Of a stretch of DNA of 64,000 nt, positions 18,934 through 28,794 are shown piece by piece. A program made the position numbers and the translations under genes. The notes beneath the pieces were generated by a model. That model worked only from the letters and a program-made list of their open reading frames with translations, was not told where the DNA came from and made no database searches. The stretch's first letter is position 1; each line of letters begins with the position of its first letter. This DNA is from Flavobacterium sp. (GTDB lineage: Bacteria > Bacteroidota > Bacteroidia > Flavobacteriales > Flavobacteriaceae). Location: assembly GCA_029946065.1 (NCBI GenBank), contig JAQSDU010000019.1, forward strand, positions 124,001 to 188,000. The letters are read 5' to 3'.

Positions 18934-20152
18934 ATGAAGAAAATCAGTATCATATTTCTGTTGTCAAGAAGCAGATTAAATCGAGCAGGAAAATGCACAA
19001 TAAGATGTAGAATTACCTACTTAAAAGAAAGGCATGAATTTGCCATAGGACAATTTGTAAATCCTGCAAATTGGTATAGCAAGGAACAATTAGCGAAACC
19101 ACCAAACGAAGAAAATACTTTTGTAAACACTCAAGTGAGCCTGATTAAGAATAAAATTAATCAGGCTTTTTTGTTGCTACAACTCAAAGGACAAGCATTT
19201 GGTGTAGAAGATATTTACTCAGTATATATAAGGAGAATCTTTAAAAAAGGATAAATCAGTTATTGAAACTTTTGATGAATATAACAGCAAGATTAAAAAA
19301 CTTATTGGAAAAGACATCGAACAAGTCACCTATGACAAATATGTAGAATCTAGAAATCATCTTAAAGATTTTATCAGGCATAAATTTAAATGCAATGACA
19401 TTAAGCTTAAAGATTTAAAAAGTAATTTTCTTGATGATTATGATTATTATCTAAAAACTGAAAAAGGAAAGAACAAGAAAGGTTTTGAGCAAAGTACCAT
19501 CAACAAAGTTATCCAGAGGTTTAGACGAACTTTGAAATATGCAATGTCCGAACGATATCTAGCCTCTGATCCATTTATAATTTACGAGTCGAAAACAGTT
19601 AAAAAGAAAATCACTTTTCTAACTACCGAGGAACTTAAGAGATTACAGCATCATCAATTTAAAACAGATAGAATACAAAATATAAAAGAATTGTTTGTGT
19701 TTTGCTGTTACATTGGACTTCCATTTACGGAAATGAGCCGTTTGAGAAAGTCCGATATTTTTACAGGCTTCGACAATAAGCTATGGATATCCGTAAACAG
19801 AAAGAAAACAGACAGGGAATATAAAGTTCCATTACTGCCTAAAGCATTGCAGATTATAGAAAAATTTAATGATGAAAATTCATTATTGGTATTCCCAAAA
19901 ATCTCCAATCAGAAGTTTAATGAATATTTAAAGGAAGTTGCTGAAATACTTGAAATCAAAAAGAACTTAACGCATCATGTAGCCAGAAAAACATTTGCTT
20001 CTACGGTGCTGCTATATAATGATGTGCCGATGGAAATTGTTTCTGAATTGTTAGGACATGCAAAGATGAGCACTACACAAGAAAGTTATGGCAAAGTTGT
20101 TCAGAAGAAGATTGGAGACGTAATGGAACAATTATCCAATAAATTGAAGTAG
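18934..20152 (+). pseudogene. Tyrosine recombinase/integrase, broken by a +1 frameshift
   Basis: Removing one base would give an intact integrase of about 405 aa. The N-terminal piece (18934-19254) is an arm-type DNA-binding domain (KCTIRCRITYLKERHEFAIGQ). The middle is an untruncated SAM-like core-binding region readable in the second frame from about 19244. The C-terminal catalytic domain has HHVARKTFAS (the HxxR box), LGHAKMSTT and the nucleophile tyrosine in QESYGKV. The usual first arginine box reads IGLPFTEMSRL without arginine at the expected place, as in several Bacteroidota element integrases. The break is in a run of six A at 19243-19248; five would restore the frame. It could be real decay or a homopolymer sequencing error. 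Confidence 0.88.
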
Positions 20153-20158
20153 TATAAT

Positions 20159-20181
20159 CAGCCTTAGGTAACTTAAGGCTG
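20159..20181 (+). terminator. Hairpin after the integrase gene
   Basis: CAGCCTTA pairs with TAAGGCTG across a 7-nt loop, 7 bp after the integrase stop. The T tract is weak, so termination may be inefficient. Confidence 0.5.
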
Positions 20182-20477
20182 AATTACTATTTAACGTTTA
20201 AAAAGAGCAGAATCAAAATCTGTTAAAATAAAATAAGTTTCTTAAGTATTTTTTAACACTGAGTTAAACAAAGTTTATAGTAAATATTTGAATTTCGGCA
20301 TCTAAATTTTGGAGTTTTAGTTATGATTATTAATCCCAAAATAATTTAAAACAAGTATAAATACTTAGTTTTTTTTACAAATAATTTCCGCATTTTTGCC
20401 GAATCATATTTGAAAATTATTATTAAATATAGTTGTTACACCAAAAATGCTTTATAATTTCAATTAAAACTCTTCTT
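20182..20477. other. AT-rich leader region of the RHS operon, no gene seen
   Basis: About 300 bp without a supported gene. It must contain the promoter of the following nine-kilobase operon. Several near-matches to TAnnTTTG are present (for example TATAGTTG close to the gene), but none has the full consensus and spacing. I see no recognisable riboswitch or repeat. Confidence 0.4.
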
Positions 20478-22079
20478 ATGAAAAAAAGATGCTTAGTACT
20501 TTTTTATCTGTTTTTTGGATTCACTTCATTTGCTCAAGATATCCTATGGGAGAAAAGTTATGGAGGAAAAAGCGCAGAATATTTGGCAGATGCTATTGCA
20601 ACACCTGATTATGGATTTATTCTTGCCGGTAGTTCTTTGTCAAAAAAAACCGGAAAAAAAACCGAGGATAATCGAGGACAACTAGATTATTGGATATGGA
20701 AAATGGATGAAAAAGGGGATTTAGATTGGCAAAAAAGTTTTGGAGGAAGTGGGTCTGATATGTTGCAGAGTATTACTTTGACAACTGATGGAGGTTTCCT
20801 TTTAGGCGGAGTATCCTCATCAAATAAAGATTTTGATAAGAAAGAAGATTCGAGAGGGCAGGATGATTTTTGGATTATAAAATTAAACGCTAAAGGAAAC
20901 GAAGAGTGGCAAAAGACAATTGGCGGAGAAGGTCAGGAAAAATTGCAAAGTGTAATTAAGGACAAAGATGGGGGGTATATATTGGCAGGTTCATCGGCAT
21001 CTGATATTTCCGGGGAAAAAACAACCCATTCATTTGGAAATCTAGACTATTGGGTGATTAAATTAGATTCTAAAGGATCAATTGTTTGGCAAAAAACGTA
21101 TGGCGGCCTTTTTATCGATGAACTGCGTAGTATTCAATCAACTATGGATGGAGGATATATAATAGGAGGATATTCCAATTCCGTTATATCTGGAAACAAA
21201 ACCGATGATACTTTAGGGGATGGAGATTACTGGCTTTTAAAAATTAATGGGACCGGCGATATAGAATGGCAGAAAACGATAGGAGGTAGCAAAGATGATC
21301 AGTTGGCTGCTATATATCAAACATACGATAAAAATTATATAGTAGGGGGAAATTCTAATTCTGGCAGCGGTAAAAGTAAAAGCAAAAGTAATGAATCGGG
21401 TACAGATTTTTGGGTTTTGAAATTAGATGAAAGAGGAGAAATTCTATGGCAAGAGAATTATAATTTTGGAAAGGTTGATGTGCTTACTTCACTCGTTGAA
21501 AATGAAGACCATACTTTTTTGATAGGAGGTTTTGCTCAAGGTGAGATTGTGAAGAATTCAAAAAGCAATAAAAAAAATATGAGTGAACCAGACAAGAAGA
21601 AATCAGGCACAGACGATTTTGTCGCCCTAAAAATATCAGCGATAGGTGAAGAACTTTGGAGTAAAACAGTCGGAAGCGATGGAGAAGATATTCTCCAAAA
21701 AGCAATCGAAACCAGAGATGGCAGCTATATTTTAGCAGGCACTTCAAAAGGTATAGTTTCAAAAGATAAAAACAGCAACATAGGAAGTAACGATTTTTGG
21801 GTAGTAATGATAGGTGATAAAAATAAGCCCAAAGAAAAAAAGCAACCCGTTGAAGCAATTCCAAATCCGGCAAGTAACTTCACAAATGTAATTATTGGAT
21901 ATGATTATAAAAAAGGGACCGCAACTCTGGTTGATTTAGCCGGCCACGTTTTGCAAACATTTGAGATTACAGAAAAAACAATCCCGATAGATTTACAAGG
22001 ATTATCAGAAGGAATATATATTGTTAATATAGCAACGGATGTACAAAATAGCGGAGTTAAAATCGTCAAAACTAAATAG
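20478..22079 (+). CDS. T9SS type A sorting domain protein with seven propeller-like repeats, first gene of the RHS operon
   Basis: This 533-aa secreted protein starts at the ATG at 20478, where a signal peptide begins (MKKRCLVLFYLFF...FAQ). The frame is open 45 bp further up, but without signal character. Seven repeats of about 55-60 residues each start with a DxxWxKxxGG block (DILWEKSYGG, DLDWQKSFGG, SIVWQKTYGG and so on). Each then continues with DGGYILAGSS and DFWVIKL, and a beta-propeller or solenoid is likely. The last 75 residues are a T9SS type A domain (AIPNPASNFTNVIIGYDY, LSEGIYIVNI). The stop is 1 bp before the next start. Inferred: a surface partner or carrier for the RHS proteins. 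Confidence 0.8.
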   Translation: MKKRCLVLFYLFFGFTSFAQDILWEKSYGGKSAEYLADAIATPDYGFILAGSSLSKKTGKKTEDNRGQLDYWIWKMDEKGDLDWQKSFGGSGSDMLQSITLTTDGGFLLGGVSSSNKDFDKKEDSRGQDDFWIIKLNAKGNEEWQKTIGGEGQEKLQSVIKDKDGGYILAGSSASDISGEKTTHSFGNLDYWVIKLDSKGSIVWQKTYGGLFIDELRSIQSTMDGGYIIGGYSNSVISGNKTDDTLGDGDYWLLKINGTGDIEWQKTIGGSKDDQLAAIYQTYDKNYIVGGNSNSGSGKSKSKSNESGTDFWVLKLDERGEILWQENYNFGKVDVLTSLVENEDHTFLIGGFAQGEIVKNSKSNKKNMSEPDKKKSGTDDFVALKISAIGEELWSKTVGSDGEDILQKAIETRDGSYILAGTSKGIVSKDKNSNIGSNDFWVVMIGDKNKPKEKKQPVEAIPNPASNFTNVIIGYDYKKGTATLVDLAGHVLQTFEITEKTIPIDLQGLSEGIYIVNIATDVQNSGVKIVKTK

Positions 22080-22080
22080 T

Positions 22081-24813
22081 ATGAAAAAAATGTATGTGAT
22101 TTTTTTGATGCTTTCATGCATTAAAATCAGTGCCCAAATGTCTGACACTTTTACTTCTTTAGAGTATAATGAAAACGTAAGCACCCAAAATAACACAACA
22201 AAAATTAATCTTTTTAATATCGATTTTAACGGTGAAAAATTCCCTGTAAATTTAATATACACACATAAAGGGATCATGATTAACGAAACCCCGAATAGTC
22301 TTGGGATTAATTGGCAATTACAAAATATCGGAAAAATATCCGAGACTTTAAATGATGAGGCAGATAGTAAAGATACGGGTTGGTTCAACACTCCGAATCC
22401 AGATTATACTAGTTCAGAAGCACTTGAAACGATAAACTGCACAGTCACACCCGGGCAGGGAGGTACATGGATAAATTGTCCCGCTGTTGGAGGAAGTTAT
22501 TATGGCAACGATTTAGCTCCTGACTTTTTTACATTTAACAGCTCAAATGGTCTGAATTTCGATTTTTTATATAAAAAGAATATTATTGGTAGTAATACTG
22601 TCGGACCACCTATTCCTGTAATCTTATCTAACTTTAAGGATTTCAAAATAAATACTAATTTTTCAAACTTCTTAAGTATCGACAATCAGTATTGGACGCA
22701 AGATGATATTGTATTTGATATTGTAGATACTGATGGAACCAAATATGATTTTATTAATGGGCCTGATAATCCAGATGTAAATAGGAGTTTTAATGGCGAT
22801 CATAGAAATGATTTTTATGTAGCCTCAATTACAAATCCAAGTATGACAAGCGAGATGTTGAATATAACTTATCGGACAACGCTTGTTGAAAAAAAAGTAT
22901 ATTACAGTACAGGTTACAGTCAATGTCCAGGCGGTTTAGGGTCAAATTCTTGTGATGTTATTCATAATAGAACTTTAGATTATTTTACAATTAGCGAAAA
23001 TCGATTTGATATAGAACAAATCGTTACAAACAATTGCAAAATAAATTTTGTTTATCACAGTGATTATTTGGAAGAAATAGAGATAACCGATCTTTATGGA
23101 AATTATATTACAGGCTATTTTTTTGATTATGTATCTAATCCAAATAATAATTTTTTGAAGAAAATCGAAAAATTTAACAATGATAAAACGGAACGTCAAA
23201 CCCTATTTGAATTTGATTATTATGATACTGATTTAGGTATTGATTTTAGCAATGCTGATCTTTTATCGAGAGACTATTTTGGTTATTTTAATAACACTTT
23301 TACACAAACTAATCTTTTTCCACTTCAGGCCGATGGGTTGCCAGCCGCGGATTTAAACCCTAATTTGACTTTTGCTCAATATTTTAGTTTAAAAAAAATT
23401 ACTAATAAATATGGAGGGACAAAAGAATTTGGATATAAATTGAAAACTGATGTATGTGCTGCTTGTCAAGGTGATGTCACTTATGGAGGTGGATTAATAA
23501 CTGATTATGTAATTACGAATTCGGACGAAAGCCGACCGCAATACATAAAATACGATTATGATGATTTAGATGGCAATGTAGTCAATTTCACTAATTTTAA
23601 AGGTCATTATGCTAAATTTCTTGAGAATGTTGACTTTATTTGGTCATCAAGATTAGAGCTTTATAATACTCAACATTGGTTTGACCAACAAATGTACCCG
23701 ATACAAAAAGTGGGTAATTTTTATAAAAAAATCACAGAATCTGTATATGATTTTCAAACGATGAACTTATTGTCGAAAATATATAGAGAATATGAACCTA
23801 ATCCGGAAGGAATTTATCTGACGCCACAACTAAAAAAGGAATTATTTTATAATGACGCTAACACTGTTGTTAAAGAAAATGAATATTTCTATAGTAATTC
23901 TATAGTTGAAACAATAGAATCGGCTTCTTATACCTGCGACACACGTAACTTATACCCTTCTATGTATGCTATTAAGAAATTGAGTATAAAAAATCCCATG
24001 CCAATACAAGTAAATAGATCCCAACTTATTGAAAAAATAGAAAATTTAAATATAAATTCGAGTAGTATTACGAATCAAACTTATTTCAATTATGTAGACC
24101 CATATTCTAATTTAATTAGAAGTAGAAAAGAATTTTCATCTAACGGGACGAGCAATGAGGAACGCTATTACTATCCAAATGACCCAGAAGTTGCAGGGGA
24201 GCCTAATATTAATATTTTGCAATTAAATAACAGAGTAGGGTCTCCCATAAAATCAGAAAGTTACTATGGAACTGAAAAAATCGGCGAGACAAAAACCTTG
24301 TTTGGAATAGATGCTTCTACATCTAATTTATTTCAACCAAAATATTTATACGCAAAAAAAGGAAAGGATTCTGATAGCACTTTAGAAAAGAAGTTGACCT
24401 ATAACAGTTATGATGACAAAGGAAATATTACCCAATATACACAAGAAAATGGGGTTCCTATATCTATGATCTGGGGTTACAACAAAACAAAACTTCTTGC
24501 GAAAATTGAAAACATCAGTTATTCAGCTATCCCAGTAAGTCTTATAACTGCTGCTCAAAATGCTTCGGATATTCCTAATAATGAGGCAAATATTTTGAAT
24601 GCACTTGATGCAATAAGAATTGATAATTCTTTAACAAATAGTATGGTAACTACATATACTCATATTCCGCTAATAGGAGTTTCAACAATCACCGACCCAA
24701 AAGGAGATAAAGTAGTCTATAAATACGATAAATATGGAAAATTGATCGAAACCAGAGACAAAGACAATTATATTCTCTCTGAAACTGATTACAATTATAA
24801 ACTTCAAAACTAA
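22081..24813 (+). CDS. N-terminal half of a split RHS protein (SpvB/RHS-like)
   Basis: The 910-aa secreted protein begins at the ATG at 22081, one base after the previous stop, and has a signal peptide (MKKMYVIFLMLSCIKISAQ). Its opening resembles the N-terminus of Bacteroidota RHS proteins: LIYTHKGIMINETPNSLGINWQL, followed by DLAPDFFTFNSSNG. Near the C-terminus are YD-repeat-like strands (GDKVVYKYDKYGKLIETRDKDNY). The RHS core is absent; it is in the next gene, 6 bp downstream. Known: in related proteins the beta strands build a hollow cocoon that encloses the toxic tip. Inferred: this product and the next together form that shell. Why the shell is split in two genes is unclear. Confidence 0.75.
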   Translation: MKKMYVIFLMLSCIKISAQMSDTFTSLEYNENVSTQNNTTKINLFNIDFNGEKFPVNLIYTHKGIMINETPNSLGINWQLQNIGKISETLNDEADSKDTGWFNTPNPDYTSSEALETINCTVTPGQGGTWINCPAVGGSYYGNDLAPDFFTFNSSNGLNFDFLYKKNIIGSNTVGPPIPVILSNFKDFKINTNFSNFLSIDNQYWTQDDIVFDIVDTDGTKYDFINGPDNPDVNRSFNGDHRNDFYVASITNPSMTSEMLNITYRTTLVEKKVYYSTGYSQCPGGLGSNSCDVIHNRTLDYFTISENRFDIEQIVTNNCKINFVYHSDYLEEIEITDLYGNYITGYFFDYVSNPNNNFLKKIEKFNNDKTERQTLFEFDYYDTDLGIDFSNADLLSRDYFGYFNNTFTQTNLFPLQADGLPAADLNPNLTFAQYFSLKKITNKYGGTKEFGYKLKTDVCAACQGDVTYGGGLITDYVITNSDESRPQYIKYDYDDLDGNVVNFTNFKGHYAKFLENVDFIWSSRLELYNTQHWFDQQMYPIQKVGNFYKKITESVYDFQTMNLLSKIYREYEPNPEGIYLTPQLKKELFYNDANTVVKENEYFYSNSIVETIESASYTCDTRNLYPSMYAIKKLSIKNPMPIQVNRSQLIEKIENLNINSSSITNQTYFNYVDPYSNLIRSRKEFSSNGTSNEERYYYPNDPEVAGEPNINILQLNNRVGSPIKSESYYGTEKIGETKTLFGIDASTSNLFQPKYLYAKKGKDSDSTLEKKLTYNSYDDKGNITQYTQENGVPISMIWGYNKTKLLAKIENISYSAIPVSLITAAQNASDIPNNEANILNALDAIRIDNSLTNSMVTTYTHIPLIGVSTITDPKGDKVVYKYDKYGKLIETRDKDNYILSETDYNYKLQN

Positions 24814-24819
24814 AGGGCG

Positions 24820-27800
24820 ATGAAAAATATATTATACTTTTTTTTATTACCAGTTTTAGCTTTCGGGCAATCGCCGACACAAACTGAAAATTATGTCAGA
24901 ACCAAGATTTATAAAACTGCTACAACATCTACTATTGCCACACCAACGCCAGCACAGGTGTCGCAAAACGTTTCTTATCTTGACGGGTCTGGACGACCTA
25001 TTCAGCAAGTAATTAGTCAACAATCTGGTAATGGAAAGAATATTGTTATTCCTTTTGAATATGACGCTTTAGGTCGACAGGTTAAAAAGTATTTGCCTTA
25101 TAGCACGCAAACAACAGGTTTAGATTTTGAAAGTTCAGCTTTGACAGATGTTTTAGATTATAGCCCTTACCAGGGACAAAATCCTTATAGTGAAACTTTA
25201 TATGAAAATTCGCCATTAAGCAGGGTGTTAAAGCAAGCGGCACCAGGCTCAGATTGGGTTATGGGAAGCGGACACGAAATTAAATCTGATTATTATTTTA
25301 ATGATGTAACTGGTCCCTATGCGGTAAAGCTATTTGTTGCTACATCGACATGGAACACTGCCTCTGGACTATATGATATTGCGCTAACGCAAACAACTAA
25401 CTATGCCGCCAAAACATTGTATAAGACAACTACTAAAAATGAAAATTGGGTAAGTGGCTTGAATAATACGATTGACAATTTTATTGACAAAAACGGGAAA
25501 GTGGTTTTAAGTAGGCTACATGATGGTTCTGGAATTGTTGATACTTATTATGTCTATGATCAATTTGGAAATCTTACATATGTTATTCCCCCAAATGCCG
25601 ACGCATCGATTAACAGTTCCATTTTAGATAAGTTATGTTATCAATATAAATATGACTATCGCAATCGCCTTGTCGAAAAGAAACTTCCCGGTAAACAATG
25701 GGAGTTCAATATTTATGACAGGCTTAACAGAATAGTAGCAACGGGGCCCGCATACCCTCCTTTCAGTAATCTAACGCAGAGCGGATGGATGATTACAAAA
25801 TATGATGTCTATAACAGACCAGTTCTGACCGCCTGGATGACCTCTGCTGCGACAATTAATAGTGCTTTGAGAAAGACAAGACAAGATGAAAGAGATGCCG
25901 AAACAGTAAATTTAAGCGAGTCGAGAACGTCATCTACTCCTGATGTGACAATAAGCGGAATCACATACCGATATACAAATTTGGCAATGCCAACTTCAGG
26001 ATATCATGTCCTTACTGTAAATTATTATGATGACTATAATTTTCCTGATGTCCCAACAATACCGACCGCAGTAGAGAATGAGCCTGTCTATTACAACAAT
26101 GTTGTCAAACCAAAGGGACTTGTAACAGGTAGGTGGATAAGAGCAAGTAAAACCAGTACATCATACAGAAGTGAACTGAGTTATATTTTGTATGATAAGA
26201 AATCCAGGCCAATACGAGTTTTTACTAGGAATCATGAATTGGGAGCAGGTGGATACTCCCAAATTGACAGTAAATTCAACTTTATGGGGCAAGCTGATTA
26301 TACAATAATCACCCACAAGAGAATTAATAGTGATAGCGGTATTACCGTAAAAGATTTTTATACTTATTCAGACCAGAACCGTTTGCTGACACACACCAAT
26401 CAAATTAATTCAGGTGCGGTTCAACTGTTGAGTTCAAATACTTACGATGAGTTAGGGAAATTAATTTCTAAAGATATTGGCAATACTTCTGGAAGTCCAT
26501 TACAGAGGGTTAACTTCAGTTACAATATAAGAGGTTGGCTTACTGGGATTAATGACATTTTGAGCCTTTCGCAGCCAGGAGATCCATTAGATTTATTTGC
26601 ATTTAAGATTAATTATAATACTGTTGAAAATGAGACGAATTACACGGGAACACCTCTATATAATGGAAATATAGCAGAAACCTATTGGCGTTCCAGTAAT
26701 GATAATGTCCTGCGGAAATATGGTTATTCTTTTGATAACATGAATAGACTGAAAAGTGCTATTTATCAAAAGCCGGGTAATACTACACCAGTCCCTAATT
26801 CATATGATGAGAATTTGACGTATGACAAGAACGGAAACATTCTTTCTCTGAAAAGAAATGGTAATACTGATGGTGTACTGCCAGCCCAGGCAATAGATGA
26901 TTTGACCTATACCTATGAAGCAGATACCAATAAATTATTAAAAGTTTCGGATAGCCCCGTAACAGCGACAAGTGGTTTTAGCGACGGTATCAATACTGGA
27001 AACGACTATACATATGATGCCAGCGGTAATTTGATTAGCGATGCAAACAAAGGAATTACCGCTATAGTATATAACCACCTGAATTTACCAATTAAAATAA
27101 CTTTTGGCAGTGCTGGCACTGTTGAATACATTTACGATGCTGTTGGAAATAAATTAGAGAAAATTGTAACAATAGGGTCAACAATTACAAACACTAAATA
27201 TTTAAATGGTTTTCAGTACGTTAATGATGTGCTGCAATTCTTCCCGACGTCTGAAGGTTATGTGACCAAGATAGGAGGTGTTTATAAATATGTATTTCAA
27301 TATAAGGATCATGTAGGGAATGTTAGATTAAGTTATGCAAAAAATTCCTCGGGTACCATTGATATAATCGAAGAAAGTCATTTTTATCCTTACGGATTAA
27401 AACATTCCGGTTATAATACGACTGGAGCGCCAAGTGGAAATGTTGATGCTCAAAAATATAAGTATAACGGGAAAGAATATCAAGATGAGCTAGGGTTGAA
27501 TGTTACAGCAATGGATTTCCGGCAGTACGACAACGCAACCGGAAGATTTAATACTATAGATGCATTATCAGAATTAGACCCAGACAACTCGCCGTATTCT
27601 TTTGCAAGAAATAGTCCTGTAGTTTTAAACGACCCAACAGGATTTTGCCCAGAATGCGAAGATTATTATGAGTCTTTAGGTTATGAACCAAGCGGAGGGC
27701 AAACATTTACTTCCAGCGGTGGTGCAGATTACACCTTTAATGAGATTGCGGGTCAGTGGGACAGAACCGATTTAGTTAATACTCTTGATGAAGTAGTTAT

Positions 27801-28326
27801 TACAGCCGGTGGTTTTGATGGTAGGAATGGTGACGATGATGATAGATCCGGTGTAGACCAAAGAGACGATTACGAAATAGATACAGAAAGTTTGAACAAT
27901 AGTGCCAATGGTATAGGTATTGCGACTGGTATCAAGACCGAAATAATGACGTATGCGATTGCTCAAAACTTTAAGTCAGCAACAAATTCTTGGGCTTTTG
28001 CTAATTTAAGAGCAACACAGCAGGCTTGGAGAACAACAAATGCATTAGGTAATTTTGGAAGTAAAGCATTGTCAGTCACCAAAGGACTTGGAGCAATTGC
28101 TGGAGCAGTTCAAATAGGACTTAAAATTAACGAGATTAACAACAAAGGAGTTGCAAATGCAACCGTGAGAGACTGGACAGATTTAGGAGTGAATTCTGCA
28201 GGGCTTGTTGCAGCTGTCTTTTTTGCTTCAAATCCAATTGGCTGGGCAATTGGTGCGGGCGCTTTAGTATATTCAATAGGAACCGCAATATATGATGCAA
28301 ATCATCCTGAAACTACGCAACAATAA
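24820..28326 (+). CDS. DUF6443 / RHS repeat-associated core protein with a variable C-terminal tip (polymorphic toxin candidate)
   Basis: The 1168-aa protein has a signal peptide (1-17, LAFGQ) and then a DUF6443 region (about 20-170, VSYLDGSGRPIQQVI). YD/RHS repeats follow (FEYDALGRQVKKYLP, YTYDASGNLISD). The RHS-associated core is at about 828-943: YKDHVGNVRLSY, HFYPYGLKHSGY, YQDELGLNVTAMDFRQYDN, and DPTGFC at the end. Known: the sequence after the core is the released toxin and varies between strains. Here it is 225 residues with a LDEVVITA linker, an acidic stretch, and a glycine-rich hydrophobic segment (VAAVFFASNPIGWAIGAGAL). I see no nuclease motif. A membrane-active tip is inferred. 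The stop overlaps the next start by 1 base. Confidence 0.85.
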   Translation: MKNILYFFLLPVLAFGQSPTQTENYVRTKIYKTATTSTIATPTPAQVSQNVSYLDGSGRPIQQVISQQSGNGKNIVIPFEYDALGRQVKKYLPYSTQTTGLDFESSALTDVLDYSPYQGQNPYSETLYENSPLSRVLKQAAPGSDWVMGSGHEIKSDYYFNDVTGPYAVKLFVATSTWNTASGLYDIALTQTTNYAAKTLYKTTTKNENWVSGLNNTIDNFIDKNGKVVLSRLHDGSGIVDTYYVYDQFGNLTYVIPPNADASINSSILDKLCYQYKYDYRNRLVEKKLPGKQWEFNIYDRLNRIVATGPAYPPFSNLTQSGWMITKYDVYNRPVLTAWMTSAATINSALRKTRQDERDAETVNLSESRTSSTPDVTISGITYRYTNLAMPTSGYHVLTVNYYDDYNFPDVPTIPTAVENEPVYYNNVVKPKGLVTGRWIRASKTSTSYRSELSYILYDKKSRPIRVFTRNHELGAGGYSQIDSKFNFMGQADYTIITHKRINSDSGITVKDFYTYSDQNRLLTHTNQINSGAVQLLSSNTYDELGKLISKDIGNTSGSPLQRVNFSYNIRGWLTGINDILSLSQPGDPLDLFAFKINYNTVENETNYTGTPLYNGNIAETYWRSSNDNVLRKYGYSFDNMNRLKSAIYQKPGNTTPVPNSYDENLTYDKNGNILSLKRNGNTDGVLPAQAIDDLTYTYEADTNKLLKVSDSPVTATSGFSDGINTGNDYTYDASGNLISDANKGITAIVYNHLNLPIKITFGSAGTVEYIYDAVGNKLEKIVTIGSTITNTKYLNGFQYVNDVLQFFPTSEGYVTKIGGVYKYVFQYKDHVGNVRLSYAKNSSGTIDIIEESHFYPYGLKHSGYNTTGAPSGNVDAQKYKYNGKEYQDELGLNVTAMDFRQYDNATGRFNTIDALSELDPDNSPYSFARNSPVVLNDPTGFCPECEDYYESLGYEPSGGQTFTSSGGADYTFNEIAGQWDRTDLVNTLDEVVITAGGFDGRNGDDDDRSGVDQRDDYEIDTESLNNSANGIGIATGIKTEIMTYAIAQNFKSATNSWAFANLRATQQAWRTTNALGNFGSKALSVTKGLGAIAGAVQIGLKINEINNKGVANATVRDWTDLGVNSAGLVAAVFFASNPIGWAIGAGALVYSIGTAIYDANHPETTQQ

Positions 28327-28730
28327 TGAAAAAAATATATTATAAAACAATGATTAGCTCGATATATACAGCTCAAAACAATGGTTTTATGAGTGATATT
28401 TGGAAATTTACATCAAGCTTTTATTTTGCCTTTGCAACGTCTATATACTTAATGTTTATTTATCTAATATTAAACAACTATCTCATAAATAATTATTTGG
28501 ATTTATTAAATTTAAAAATTGTAAGTAGTAAATATAATTTTATAATAAATATGGTGATTTATTTTTTTCTTCCAATTATGACCGTAAATTATTTATTAAT
28601 ATTTAAAGGAAGTAAATACAAATATCTTATTAAAGAATATAAAAACAATTATAATAAAAAGTTTTTTGCCTGGTATTTTATGATTGCCTTTGTTTTTATG
28701 ATTGCAACATTGTTTATAAAAATTAAATAA
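28326..28730 (+). CDS. Membrane protein, putative immunity protein 1 of the RHS tip
   Basis: The 134-aa protein has three predicted membrane helices: about 29-51 (FYFAFATSIYLMFIYLIL), 71-92 (IINMVIYFFLPIMTVNYLL) and 113-132 (WYFMIAFVFMIATLFI). Its ATG overlaps the RHS stop codon (TAATG), which suggests translational coupling; this is the usual place of an immunity gene. Length and helix pattern match the protein at 28781-29185, and both share IYTA near the start and a charged K-rich segment before the last helix. Immunity function is inferred from position only. Integral-membrane immunity proteins are known for pore-forming bacteriocins, which fits the hydrophobic tip. Confidence 0.65.
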   Translation: MKKIYYKTMISSIYTAQNNGFMSDIWKFTSSFYFAFATSIYLMFIYLILNNYLINNYLDLLNLKIVSSKYNFIINMVIYFFLPIMTVNYLLIFKGSKYKYLIKEYKNNYNKKFFAWYFMIAFVFMIATLFIKIK

Positions 28731-28734
28731 TGTA

Positions 28735-28794
28735 TCAAATCTCGATCGTGCAGTAGGCGAACCCTTATTAGATGCTGGCTATGGAAATAATTAA
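28735..28794 (+). pseudogene. Remnant of a displaced RHS/toxin C-terminus
   Basis: Directly after the first immunity gene an open stretch reads SNLDRAVGEPLLDAGYGNN and stops inside the start of the second membrane-protein gene. It has no start codon of its own. The overlap with the next gene mimics the overlap of the intact RHS gene with immunity gene 1. I take it as the last residues of an older tip that was replaced. It is short, so this is tentative. Confidence 0.35.

Noticed and set aside
20478-28326. A T6SS-linked RHS locus
   Set aside because: No VgrG, PAAR, Hcp or adaptor gene is in the island, and the RHS proteins have Sec signal peptides instead.
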